The notes under the pieces were generated by a model. That model was not told where the DNA came from and did not search any database. It saw only the letters and a list, made by a program, of their open reading frames with translations. The position numbers were made by a program, and so were the translations under genes. This document shows positions 46,552 through 56,679 of a DNA stretch of 64,000 bases, piece by piece (positions within the stretch are counted from its first letter, which is position 1; every line of letters starts with the position of its first letter). The stretch spans positions 1,178,001 through 1,242,000 of the forward strand of contig NZ_CP125370.1 in the NCBI RefSeq assembly GCF_030034735.1. The letters are read 5' to 3'. The stretch comes from Paenibacillus sp. RC334. Lineage in GTDB: Bacteria > Bacillota > Bacilli > Paenibacillales > Paenibacillaceae.

Positions 46552-47218
46552 CCAGCTCGTCACATCCCTGCATGCCCAATCTCCTGTTTCGGAGGAGTAC
46601 CGTATGCTTCGCACGAACATCCAGTTTTCTTCTGTAGATGAGCCGATTGAGGTTATGATGGTCGCATCAGCTCAGGCGGGTGAAGGCAGGACGGTCACGA
46701 TTAGCAATTTGGCTGTAACGTATGCGCAAGAGGGGAAAAAGGTGCTGGTCATGGACATGGATTTGCGCCGCTCTTCCTTGCACCACATGTTCGGCTTGCG
46801 TAACCATACCGGTCTGACGCGTGTCCTTGCCAACCAGCAGCCATGGCAGGAAGTGGTTCAGGAAACAGGGATCGATCATCTGTATACCATTACAGCCGGA
46901 CCGACTCCGCCGAATCCGTCCGAAATGCTCAGTTCCCGCAGAATGAACGCTCTAATGTCTGAGCTGAAGGAGCATTATGATGTGATTTTAATGGATACGC
47001 CGCCATTGTTGTCCTTTCCAGATGGCCTCATTATAAGCGCCATGTGTGACGGAGTAATTTTGGTGGTGCAGGCAGGGAAGGTCAAAAAGGATCTCGTCAA
47101 GAAAGCGAAAGCCAATTTGGAAAGAGTAAAGGCACGTATTTTGGGCGTGGTGCTCAACAACGTGAAACGGTCGGATACTCGTGCGGAGCGCGGCATGGAG
47201 GAACGCAACCTGACATGA
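46532..47218 (+). CDS. pepP: CpsD/CapB-type tyrosine-kinase-like ATPase, module 2
   Basis: The ATG at 46532 follows GGTGAAGGA within pepO. The 228-residue protein has EEYRMLRTNIQFSS, a Walker A loop that reads AQAGEGRTVTISNLA where the invariant Lys is replaced by Arg (AGG codon), a normal A' motif VLVMDMDLRRSS, and Walker B VILMDTPPLLSF. The C-terminus (SDTRAERGMEERNLT) has no tyrosines. Loss of the Walker Lys usually abolishes ATP use, so this may be an inactive or unusual partner. PepB has the opposite defect pattern. Confidence 0.88.
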   Translation: MPRLINNQLVTSLHAQSPVSEEYRMLRTNIQFSSVDEPIEVMMVASAQAGEGRTVTISNLAVTYAQEGKKVLVMDMDLRRSSLHHMFGLRNHTGLTRVLANQQPWQEVVQETGIDHLYTITAGPTPPNPSEMLSSRRMNALMSELKEHYDVILMDTPPLLSFPDGLIISAMCDGVILVVQAGKVKKDLVKKAKANLERVKARILGVVLNNVKRSDTRAERGMEERNLT

Positions 47219-47233
47219 ACAGAAAGGAGGGAA

Positions 47234-47272
47234 ATGAGAGTTAATAAAATTCTTTTAACAATGAATAAATAA
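47234..47272 (+). CDS. Possible 12-codon leader peptide before pepQ
   Basis: A strong AAAGGAGGG stands 4 bases before an ATG that opens a 12-codon frame, MRVNKILLTMNK, ending in TAA 32 bases before the pepQ start. Such a good ribosome site with no long gene is unusual. It could be a translated leader or a remnant of a former gene start. Confidence 0.3.
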   Translation: MRVNKILLTMNK

Positions 47273-47304
47273 TACTTATCAATCGGAAACTGAGGTGATG
47301 AGCA

Positions 47305-48003
47305 GTGTCTTCTTCCCACTCGAACGAGGCCGAAGCTTTGAGTACATCAGTGGAAGTGTATTCGGCCGCTCATGGGCTTGAACGTCGGCAAGGATTGAGC
47401 GTATATCCGTTCGTGAAGCGAAGTATGGACATCATGCTGTCGTTCATTGGATTAATCGTGCTGTGCCCGGTATTTCTGCTCGTGATTTTGCTGATTAAGC
47501 TGGAGGACCCGAGAGGAAGCGCGTTATTTTATCAAGTTCGTATTGGTAAAAATGAGCGGCCGTTTCGCATGATCAAATTTCGTTCCATGGTGTCCGATGC
47601 CGAGGACAGATTGTCCACGCTGCTGCTGGAAAATGAAATCGAAGGTGCAATGTTCAAAATGCGGGATGATCCACGCATCACCCGTATTGGGCGCTTCCTC
47701 CGCAGAACGAGCATTGATGAGCTGCCGCAACTGCTGAATGTACTACGTGGGCAGATGAGTCTGGTAGGGCCCAGACCCCCGCTGCCCAGAGAAGTCGATG
47801 ATTATACGGTAAGGGATAAGCTGCGTCTGACGGTTACGCCAGGCTGTACCGGCCTATGGCAGGTCAGCGGTCGTAATCATCTGAGCTTTAACCAGATGGT
47901 AGAGCTGGATCTGGAATACATATCCAGACGCAGTTTACGCACGGATATTATCATCATGCTGAAAACGTTCCGGGTGCTATTGGGCTCCAACGATGCATAT
48001 TAA
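47305..48003 (+). CDS. pepQ: Initiating undecaprenyl-phosphate sugar phosphotransferase, module 2
   Basis: The GTG at 47305 follows GAGGTGA. The 232-residue protein is a close paralogue of PepC: one membrane segment ([19 protein letters not shown]), [87 protein letters not shown]. It starts a second lipid-linked repeat unit. PepC and PepQ are the two initiating transferases reported for the P. polymyxa cluster, which anchors the lettering used here. Confidence 0.93.
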   Translation: MSSSHSNEAEALSTSVEVYSAAHGLERRQGLSVYPFVKRSMDIMLSFIGLIVLCPVFLLVILLIKLEDPRGSALFYQVRIGKNERPFRMIKFRSMVSDAEDRLSTLLLENEIEGAMFKMRDDPRITRIGRFLRRTSIDELPQLLNVLRGQMSLVGPRPPLPREVDDYTVRDKLRLTVTPGCTGLWQVSGRNHLSFNQMVELDLEYISRRSLRTDIIIMLKTFRVLLGSNDAY

Positions 48004-48034
48004 ATTCACTCCAACAGGAAGGGTAGGGGAAAGC

Positions 48035-49983
<1,949 letters not shown>

Positions 49984-50106
49984 GACATGGAGGGACCGCC
50001 CGCCTGGCCGGGAGGTCTCTTCGCTGTACATTATTGTAGTCGCATCGGCAGAACAGCATGCTATGGAGCCGTGCGAAAGGTCATTTTCCAAGATGGAGTA
50101 GAGCTT

Positions 50107-51450
50107 ATGACATTAGTCAAAAATCGCGCCAAATCGCGCAGAAGTCTGCTGGCGAATACGTCTTGGCTGTTCGGTGACAAGATGATCCGCATGGTGTTTG
50201 GGCTGGCGGTCAGCATTATCATGGCGAGAGTGCTCGGACCGGAGGAGCTGGGGAAGTGGAATTATGCGGAATCTTTTTTCGGGATGTTTCTGATTTTCAC
50301 GACTCTTGGCTTTGATTCTATATTGGTGCGCGATCTCGTCAAGGACCCCAAGGATGAGCAGGAGTTATTGGGTACGGCGATTCTGCTGAAGCTGGCGGGT
50401 ACTTTGGTAGCCATTGTCTTGTCATGCTCCTTCATTTCGCTGCTCAGACCGGAGGATAGTTCCGTACGGTTGATCAATCTGATCCTGGCAACAGCCTCGG
50501 TGTTTCAGTTGTTTGATATCATCGACTACTGGTTCCGGGCGCAAATGTTGTCCAAATACACCGTCATTGCCAAGAACACAGCCTTTGTCCTCAGCTCCAC
50601 CGTTAAAATCATTTTATTGCTGTCCGGTGTCCCCATATGGGTGGTGGCGCTGTGCGCTCATGGCGAGTTTCTGCTGGGAAGTCTGATTCTGCTGTATTTC
50701 TTCCGTAAGGAAGAACGGCGTATGCACAAGTGGACGTTCAGCCTAACCACAGCACGACGAATCATGAATCACAGTTGGCCGCTTATTTTGTCATCCTCCG
50801 CTGTATATGTACAGGCACGGATCGATCAGGTCATTATCGGCGAGATGCTGGGGGATGCGGCGGTGGGGCAATATTCTGTTGCGCTCCGTCTTATTGAAGT
50901 GCTGGGCTTCATTCCGGTCGTTCTTACCACAGCATATGCCCCGGTGGTGACCCGTTCCAAGATGAAAGGGAGCGACGAATACAGACAGACGTTGTCCAAC
51001 GTGTATCGGCTGATGTTTATCTGCTTTCTTGTGACCTCAATACCATTATTTTTTCTGTCCCAATGGGTGGTGGTCGTGCTGTATGGGCAGGAATTTACCG
51101 AGGCAGGCTCGTTGCTGTCGCTGTTTGCGATTCGTTTGTTTTTCACCAATTTCAGTGTTGCCAAAAGCTTGTTTATCACGAATGAAAATTTGTTCAAATA
51201 TACGCTGCTGACCTCGATCGTGGGTGCGGTGACGAATGTGGCTTTAAATTATGCGCTTATCCCGTTACTTGGTGTTCGAGGTTCGTTGGTGGCGACCATC
51301 TTGTCTTTTACGATATCTGTATTTCTATTAGATTTGCTATTTAAAGAAGTAAAAGCCAATTTGGGCTGGATGATGAAGTCGATCCTGACCTTCTGGCGTG
51401 TTCATATTACAGTACCGAAAGTTGGAGAGAACAATCATGATACCCATTAA
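50107..51450 (+). CDS. pepR: Polysaccharide flippase (Wzx), module 2
   Basis: The ATG at 50107 follows ATGGAGTAG; the frame is open from 49987 but has no site there. The 447-residue protein has about 12-14 membrane segments: SLLANTSWLFGDKMIRMVFGLAVSIIMARVLGP, FDIIDYWFRAQML, SSAVYVQARIDQVIIGEMLG, VVVLYGQEFTEAGSLL. It translocates the module 2 repeat unit. The 123-base gap from gmd contains a GC-rich stem (GACC..CCCG with CGGG..GGTC) that could tune expression. The end overlaps pepS by 14 bases. Confidence 0.92.
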   Translation: MTLVKNRAKSRRSLLANTSWLFGDKMIRMVFGLAVSIIMARVLGPEELGKWNYAESFFGMFLIFTTLGFDSILVRDLVKDPKDEQELLGTAILLKLAGTLVAIVLSCSFISLLRPEDSSVRLINLILATASVFQLFDIIDYWFRAQMLSKYTVIAKNTAFVLSSTVKIILLLSGVPIWVVALCAHGEFLLGSLILLYFFRKEERRMHKWTFSLTTARRIMNHSWPLILSSSAVYVQARIDQVIIGEMLGDAAVGQYSVALRLIEVLGFIPVVLTTAYAPVVTRSKMKGSDEYRQTLSNVYRLMFICFLVTSIPLFFLSQWVVVVLYGQEFTEAGSLLSLFAIRLFFTNFSVAKSLFITNENLFKYTLLTSIVGAVTNVALNYALIPLLGVRGSLVATILSFTISVFLLDLLFKEVKANLGWMMKSILTFWRVHITVPKVGENNHDTH

Positions 51451-52705
51451 ACCGTTTGTTCAGCATGAGGGACAATGTCCGCATTGTGGAGGTAAGGTAC
51501 GGGGCGGAGAGGTGCTGTGGCAGGGAATTCATGTATGTGTCAGCACTTGGTGTGAGGGCTGTGGACGTGAATATATCGAGGATATGCGGGTCGGGCATGC
51601 GACGTATTCACCCTATCGGGTAGAAATGCCTAACTATACACTAACCGGAGATGCGAAATCGAGAAAATGGCTCGGAGAGCCCTTGCGGCAAGCGTTGCTC
51701 AGTCCTTCCTATGATTTGGCGGTTGGCATGACTGTGCATAAAATGAAACCCTTTAAGCGAATCATCATCGTCAATACGATTGATTATTTGTATGGTCACG
51801 CTTTGCTCAAGCTGCTGAATGTGCAGCGGGAATACGAACAATCGCCGGAGCTGGGTATCGTCGTTATTGTGCAAAAATCGCTGGAGTGGATGGTTCCCGC
51901 ATGTGTGGCTGAAATCTGGACAGTAGATGTGCCATTCAGCAAGGCCCGCAACTTTTATCCGGTGCTGCATCATCGGATGATAGAGGAACTGGTACGCTTT
52001 GATGAGGTCTATGTCAGTCCGGCGTATTCACACCCTAGTCAGTTCGATATAGAGCAGTTTACGGGCATCCCCCGTTATGAGGAGGGGCGCGAGTCGGAGC
52101 CGCGCATTACCTTCGTATGGAGGGAAGACCGCTTGTGGAGCGGCAGCCATCATATCGCACGGGCGGTGCAGAAATTTCCGCAGCTCAAGCGTTGGCTCAA
52201 ACCGCTGATTTATCATCAGCGCAGTAAAATTATCCAGTTGTTCCGCAGGCTGCGGGAATCCTTTCCGGATTATCGTTTTACAGTCGCCGGATTGGGTCGC
52301 ACCGGGAGCTTCCCGGCATGGATTACGGACGAACGTGTCGCACGCTTCGACCGGGAAAGCGAGCTAAGGGTATGCGAGGTGTACGCAGCCAGCCGATTGG
52401 TGATCGGCATTCACGGCTCCAATATGCTGCTGCCCTCCGCACATGCCGGTATGACGATTGACTTGATGCCCAAGGATCGTTGGGGCAACTACGCGCAGGA
52501 TATTTTATTTCACGAAACGGACCATCGGCTTACGGCCTACAAATACCGCTTTGTCCCGATGGAGTCGAGCGTGACATTGGTGTCAGATATGGCGGCTGCC
52601 CAGCTTAAAGGAGCGGACCATTTTAATATGCAGATGATGGAGGAAAGGCAGGGGCAGGGGGAAAGTTCGGTTTGGAGGGGGGAGGCCGCTTCGAGCAGGA
52701 TTTGA
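51437..52705 (+). CDS. pepS: Zinc-ribbon plus glycosyltransferase-like protein of unclear family
   Basis: The ATG at 51437 has GGAGAG upstream inside pepR. The 422-residue product starts with a four-Cys zinc-ribbon-like pair (CPHCGG at about residues 14-19 and WCEGCGREY near 40). The rest is reminiscent of a GT-B enzyme: RIIIVNTIDYLYGHALLKLL, YRFTVAGLGRTGSF and SRLVIGIHGSNMLLPSAHAG, which recalls GT61-like donor sites, but I cannot name the family. There are no membrane helices. Its last codons and stop lie inside repeat element A. In context it should add or modify a sugar of the fucose-containing unit; this is inference. Confidence 0.7.
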   Translation: MIPIKPFVQHEGQCPHCGGKVRGGEVLWQGIHVCVSTWCEGCGREYIEDMRVGHATYSPYRVEMPNYTLTGDAKSRKWLGEPLRQALLSPSYDLAVGMTVHKMKPFKRIIIVNTIDYLYGHALLKLLNVQREYEQSPELGIVVIVQKSLEWMVPACVAEIWTVDVPFSKARNFYPVLHHRMIEELVRFDEVYVSPAYSHPSQFDIEQFTGIPRYEEGRESEPRITFVWREDRLWSGSHHIARAVQKFPQLKRWLKPLIYHQRSKIIQLFRRLRESFPDYRFTVAGLGRTGSFPAWITDERVARFDRESELRVCEVYAASRLVIGIHGSNMLLPSAHAGMTIDLMPKDRWGNYAQDILFHETDHRLTAYKYRFVPMESSVTLVSDMAAAQLKGADHFNMQMMEERQGQGESSVWRGEAASSRI

Positions 52706-52810
52706 TCTTCCGATCGCTGTTGACGCGGGATTCCCTGATTGAATAAGCCCCTATAGGGGGCGGAATCCCACGTCAAAGGCGAACGCTTCGCTTCTACAGA
52801 TTCAAATCCT
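52698..52810 (+). repeat. Cloverleaf-like repeat element, copy A
   Basis: The ends pair (AGGATTTGATCT with AGATTCAAATCCT, one bulged A). Inside are TCTTCCGATCGCTGTTG, a hairpin closed by GGGATTCC/GGAATCCC with flanking GACG/CGTC, and GGCGAACGCTTCGCTTCT, which folds as GCGAA-CGC-TTCGC. The pepS stop codon (52703-52705) is inside the left arm. Confidence 0.75.
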
Positions 52811-53235
52811 ACCCTCCGCTACTTCCCGCCGCCGCCAAAAAGAATTTCCCCCAGCCCATAGGGTGGGGGAAGGTAAGAGCCGCCCGGCGATAGCTTCGCC
52901 TATCGCCGTGAACTTCTCTCGGACACGCATCCCAGCGTAGTCTACGGCTGCGTGCATCCGCCCGCGTAACCCGCGCAGCGGGGGCACTTCATGCCCTAAG
53001 TTCCCTTTTTTTAAATTAGGGTGACTTTATGGACACGGCGGTTAGCAGCGGAGCGGTCCATTTGAATCTGAAGAAGCGATAGCGTTCGCCTTTGCAGTGG
53101 GATTCTTACCTTGAAATGTTTTATATCATCCAAGAATCCCACTGCAACAGCGATCGGAAGATCAAATGGAGTGCGCAGCGGTCTCTAAACCCTCCGCGCC
53201 CCATAACTCACCCAATATGAAATGGCAGGAGTCTA
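52706..53235. other. Repeat-rich non-coding gap between pepS and pepT
   Basis: This 530-base gap has no credible gene. It holds the inverted pair of elements A and B and, between them, a near-perfect stem TTCCCCCAGCCC-ATA-GGGTGGGGGAA (about 52846-52871), a perfect GGCGATAG-CTTCGC-CTATCGCC hairpin (about 52886-52907) and more GC-rich inverted sequence. The first part of the centre matches the corresponding part of the gap at 38261-39007. Confidence 0.7.
53057..53170 (-). repeat. Cloverleaf-like repeat element, copy B (inverted to copy A)
   Basis: The end stem is TCCATTTGAATCT with AGATCAAATGGA. On the minus strand it has CTTCCGATCGCTGTTG, a 16-bp perfect hairpin arm (TTGCAGTGGGATTCTT with AAGAATCCCACTGCAA) and GGCGAACGCTATCGCTTC. 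It ends 65 bases before pepT, as copy D ends 64 bases before manC. Confidence 0.75.
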
Positions 53236-54477
53236 ATGATGATTCAAAAAATATTGTATCTTCGCAATTTTGCCAGCAAGGTGAACGGGGCCTCATACAA
53301 TTTGCAGGAAGTCGGCTTGGGCAAAGCACTCGTTCGGAAAGGCTTCGATTGCGACATTGTCTACTACAACGACCACAAGGAAACCCATCTGGAGCAGGTA
53401 TACCGTCACGAAGGCTGCACATTGCGCATCATCTGGCTCCACGGGTTTAAGTTCCTGAGCAACAGCATCTACAGGGATGTCCTCAATCATTCGTTTTTGG
53501 CTGCTTATGATTGGGTCATTTCCACAGAATACAACCAGATCATGACTTATCTGCTTTCCCGCAAATGTCCCGAAAAGCTGGTGCTGTATCATGGCCCGTA
53601 CCGCGATAACACACATGCGCTGATCCGAAGATTGTACGATACCCTGCTACTGCCGAAGGTGGCAAAGTCTCTACGCTGTACCTTTGTCAAATCCGATCTT
53701 GCCAAGCGCTATCTGGAGGATAAAGGCTTTCACAACGTCGTCACCCTTGGAGTCGGACTGGACCGCAGCAAGGTGGAGGGAAAGTTCAACAATGAGAACA
53801 ATGACAACAGCGGCAACGACAAAAGCGAAGACCGGGAGAAAAATCCTGAGGTCGCGGATGAGCTGAGGCGGCTCGGGGATCGTCCGGTGCTACTGTATGT
53901 CGGCGTGCTGGAGGAGCGGAGAAATATACGTTTTATGCTAGGCGTGTTCAAAAAGGTACTTCAAAAGCATCCCAGTTGCCTTTTGTTAATGGTCGGGGAT
54001 GGACGTAAGGCGGATACGGATCGCTATTGGGCCTATGCACATGAGCTTGGGCTGACGGACAGTATTTTGCATTTTTCAAGAGTGGAGCAGCGCCATCTGT
54101 GGCAGATTTACGGAGCAGCGGATGCGATGCTGTTTCCGACTCATTACGATATTTTCGGTATGGTTCTGCTGGAAAGTATGCTGTTTCGCGTCCCGATTAT
54201 CTCTTCGGTAAATGGCGGCTCGGTTACCTTGATCGAGGACGGGGTGAGCGGAGTGATCCTGAGAAGCTTTTCAGAGGAGGAATGGGTGAGTCGAGTCTCT
54301 GAATTGTTGGACAATGCTGAGCTGAGACAAAGTATGGCGGAGCAGGCGTTTCTTACAGTCGAGCGTATGTCGTGGGATCGTATTGCGGAAGAAATGCTAA
54401 GCCACTCACGGATACAACCGATGCAGCCTATGCACCATCCCATGCAATCTACGCAGGAACGAGGGACCGCCACGTGA
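53236..54477 (+). CDS. pepT: Family 4 glycosyltransferase
   Basis: GCAGGAG precedes the start. The 413-residue GT-B protein has KVNGASYNLQEVGLGKALVR, LVLYHGPYRDNTHAL, TFVKSDLAKRYLEDKGF, VLLYVGVLEERRNIRFMLGV, LLLMVGDGRKAD, and the GT4 site FPTHYDIFGMVLLESMLFRVPIISS with an E/x/E-like pattern. A low-complexity insert rich in Asn, Asp and Glu (about 190-210) separates the two domains, and the C-terminus is Met/Gln/Pro/His-rich. It adds a sugar in module 2. It overlaps pepU by 4 bases (GTGA). Confidence 0.9.
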   Translation: MMIQKILYLRNFASKVNGASYNLQEVGLGKALVRKGFDCDIVYYNDHKETHLEQVYRHEGCTLRIIWLHGFKFLSNSIYRDVLNHSFLAAYDWVISTEYNQIMTYLLSRKCPEKLVLYHGPYRDNTHALIRRLYDTLLLPKVAKSLRCTFVKSDLAKRYLEDKGFHNVVTLGVGLDRSKVEGKFNNENNDNSGNDKSEDREKNPEVADELRRLGDRPVLLYVGVLEERRNIRFMLGVFKKVLQKHPSCLLLMVGDGRKADTDRYWAYAHELGLTDSILHFSRVEQRHLWQIYGAADAMLFPTHYDIFGMVLLESMLFRVPIISSVNGGSVTLIEDGVSGVILRSFSEEEWVSRVSELLDNAELRQSMAEQAFLTVERMSWDRIAEEMLSHSRIQPMQPMHHPMQSTQERGTAT

Positions 54478-55841
54478 GCAAACAGATCAACATACAGACG
54501 GGGCCTCCAGTACATCTACAGGCTTCAAACCCAGATCATCATCATGTTCAGGGGGAGGTCCCTCAGTCCGACATATCATCACCATTAACGGATACAGCAA
54601 GCCATGTCCATCGACGTGAATATAACCAAAAAACGGTGGGCAAGGTGCTGGTCATCCACAACTTTTATCAGCAAAGCGGGGGAGAAGACAAGGTTGTTGA
54701 ACAGGAATTGGCTATGCTGCGCTCCAGAGGGATAGAGTCAGAGCATTATTATGTGCATAACGACAGCATCCAAAGCAAAGGGCTGGCTAACATGGCAAAG
54801 CTGGCGGTGGAGGCGGCTTGGTCCCTGCCAGAGTTCAAAAGAATCAAAAAGCTGCTTTTGCGGGTGAAGCCGGATGTGGTGCATGTGCATAACTTTTTTC
54901 CAGTTATATCTCCTTCCGTCTATCATGCCTGTGAACGGCTGGGGATTCCGGTCGTCCAGACGCTGCATAATTACAGGCTGATTTGTCCGGCGGCGACCTT
55001 TATCCGAGGGAATGAGGTTTGTGAAAAATGCCTGCACGGCACGCTGCTGCATTCCATCCGCCACGGGTGCTACCGGGGCTCACCGCTACAGACGATTCCA
55101 GTGGCGGCGATGATCAAGTTCAACGATCTGATCGGCACATGGCAGCACAAAGTAAGTCGATATATTGCGCTAACCGAGTTTGCGCGGGAGAAATTTGCTG
55201 AAAGTGGCATTCCACCGGATCGTATCGCGGTAAAGCCAAATTTCATCCAACGTAAAGAGGTGGAAGCCGTGTATGACCCGGATGATCGTTACTTGTTGTT
55301 TGTGGGGCGGATCTCTGCTGAAAAAGGGGTGCGTAATCTGCTGCAAGCCTGGATACAGGTGGAAGATCGGGGCGACTTGAGACTGGTCATCATCGGGGAT
55401 GGCCCGGAAAAGGCTGAACTGGCTGCCGCATATCCGCAGGAGGACATCCGTTTTCTCGGCAAGCAGGATGGAGACACGGTGCTGGATTGCATGAGCCGGG
55501 CCATGTATGTCATGGTTCCTTCCATTTGGTATGAAGGCTTTCCCATGACCATCGTAGAGTCCTATTCCGTGGGAACCCCGGTGTTGTGCAGCCGGATCGG
55601 GGCGCTGGAGGAAGTGGTGGAGGATGGAGTAACCGGGTTCCATTTTCAACATGATGATATGGAACATATAAGTGCCGTAATCCGTCGTGCGACAGCCTAT
55701 GAAAACTATCCAGCCATGAGACAGAAGGTATCGGAAATATATGCTGAACGCTACACGCAAGAAGTGAATTACGAGCAACTGATGGCCATATACAACGAGG
55801 CGATAGAGGAGCGTGCTTATGAAGCAACTGCCCCAGTATAG
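54474..55841 (+). CDS. pepU: Family 4 glycosyltransferase with low-complexity N-terminal extension
   Basis: The GTG at 54474 overlaps the pepT stop and has GAGGGA at 7 bases. The first about 50 residues (His-, Gln- and Ser-rich) do not look like a folded domain; the GT-B enzyme proper begins at KVLVIHNFYQQSGGEDKVVE and continues with VHNFFPVISPSVYHACERLG, VQTLHNYRLICPAATF, a Cys pair in RGNEVCEKCLHG, YLLFVGRISAEKGVRNLLQA and VPSIWYEGFPMTIVESYSVGTP. The Cys-containing loop is common in this EPS glycosyltransferase group. An internal start near 54636 would remove the extension but has no ribosome site. Confidence 0.88.
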   Translation: MSKQINIQTGPPVHLQASNPDHHHVQGEVPQSDISSPLTDTASHVHRREYNQKTVGKVLVIHNFYQQSGGEDKVVEQELAMLRSRGIESEHYYVHNDSIQSKGLANMAKLAVEAAWSLPEFKRIKKLLLRVKPDVVHVHNFFPVISPSVYHACERLGIPVVQTLHNYRLICPAATFIRGNEVCEKCLHGTLLHSIRHGCYRGSPLQTIPVAAMIKFNDLIGTWQHKVSRYIALTEFAREKFAESGIPPDRIAVKPNFIQRKEVEAVYDPDDRYLLFVGRISAEKGVRNLLQAWIQVEDRGDLRLVIIGDGPEKAELAAAYPQEDIRFLGKQDGDTVLDCMSRAMYVMVPSIWYEGFPMTIVESYSVGTPVLCSRIGALEEVVEDGVTGFHFQHDDMEHISAVIRRATAYENYPAMRQKVSEIYAERYTQEVNYEQLMAIYNEAIEERAYEATAPV

Positions 55842-56628
55842 AGTCGGAAGGATTGCGGACGCAGATATTGCGGCGCTTACGTTTCAGGAAACCGTACACA
55901 CGGTGGAGCAATGGGCAGTCGGACGCAAGGACAGCTATGTATGTATCTGTAACACGCATTCTATTGTTACAGCCGGAAATCAATCCGAGTTCCATGAAGC
56001 ACTTGCGCGTGCAGATTTGTGTACCCCGGATGGTATGCCGCTGGTTTGGGCGCTCAAGCTGTATGGATTTGAGCGTCAGGACCGGGTGGACGGCCCCAGT
56101 CTGATGCTCAAGCTGTGCGAACGCGCGCCGCAGACAGGATTAAGTATCTATTTTTACGGCAGCACGCCGGATGCGCTGGACAGCCTGAAGGAAAGAATGG
56201 AGCAGGACTACCCAGGAATTCGAATTGTAGGTGGCTTTTCACCGCCATTTCGGGAGCTTCGGCCCGATGAGGAGGAGCAGATTATTCATGACATCAATGC
56301 GTCAGGCGCGCATATCATCTTCGTCAGCTTGGGCTGTCCGAAGCAGGAAATATGGATGTATCGTAACAAAGACCGCATCCGTGGCGTGATGATTGGTGTA
56401 GGAGCGGCCTTTGACTATATCACCGGAAAGGTTCGCAGACCGCCGCTAATGATACAAAGGCTGGGGCTGGAGTGGCTGTACCGCCTGATCAGCGAGCCGA
56501 AACGGTTATGGAAGAGATACGCCTATAACAATCCGGTGTATGTATACCGATTTCTCAAATCCTATCGGCGGAACAAACGGCTTACGCTCCATCATAATCG
56601 GCATGCAGGGAGAGGCGTAGAGAAGTGA
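55819..56628 (+). CDS. pepV: WecG/TagA/CpsF-family glycosyltransferase (GT26), module 2
   Basis: The ATG at 55819 follows GAGGAG within pepU. The 269-residue enzyme has YVCICNTHSIVTAGNQ, LCTPDGMPLVWAL with the conserved Asp, SIYFYGSTPDAL, GGFSPPFRELRPDEE, IIFVSLGCPKQEIWMYRN and the amphipathic end SEPKRLWKRYA. It is the paralogue of PepF. A His/Arg/Lys-rich tail follows. It works on lipid-linked acceptors at the membrane. Confidence 0.92.
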   Translation: MKQLPQYRVGRIADADIAALTFQETVHTVEQWAVGRKDSYVCICNTHSIVTAGNQSEFHEALARADLCTPDGMPLVWALKLYGFERQDRVDGPSLMLKLCERAPQTGLSIYFYGSTPDALDSLKERMEQDYPGIRIVGGFSPPFRELRPDEEEQIIHDINASGAHIIFVSLGCPKQEIWMYRNKDRIRGVMIGVGAAFDYITGKVRRPPLMIQRLGLEWLYRLISEPKRLWKRYAYNNPVYVYRFLKSYRRNKRLTLHHNRHAGRGVEK

Positions 56629-56679
56629 AGCTGGTAAAAGCGTAATTCAGCGAGACAGTATGTAAAAGGGGGAGCCGCT

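Noticed and set aside
52698..53170. Repeat elements read as tRNA genes because of the cloverleaf-like fold
   Set aside because: No anticodon stem-loop of tRNA length, no TTC box, no CCA-type end, and the arms vary too much among copies.
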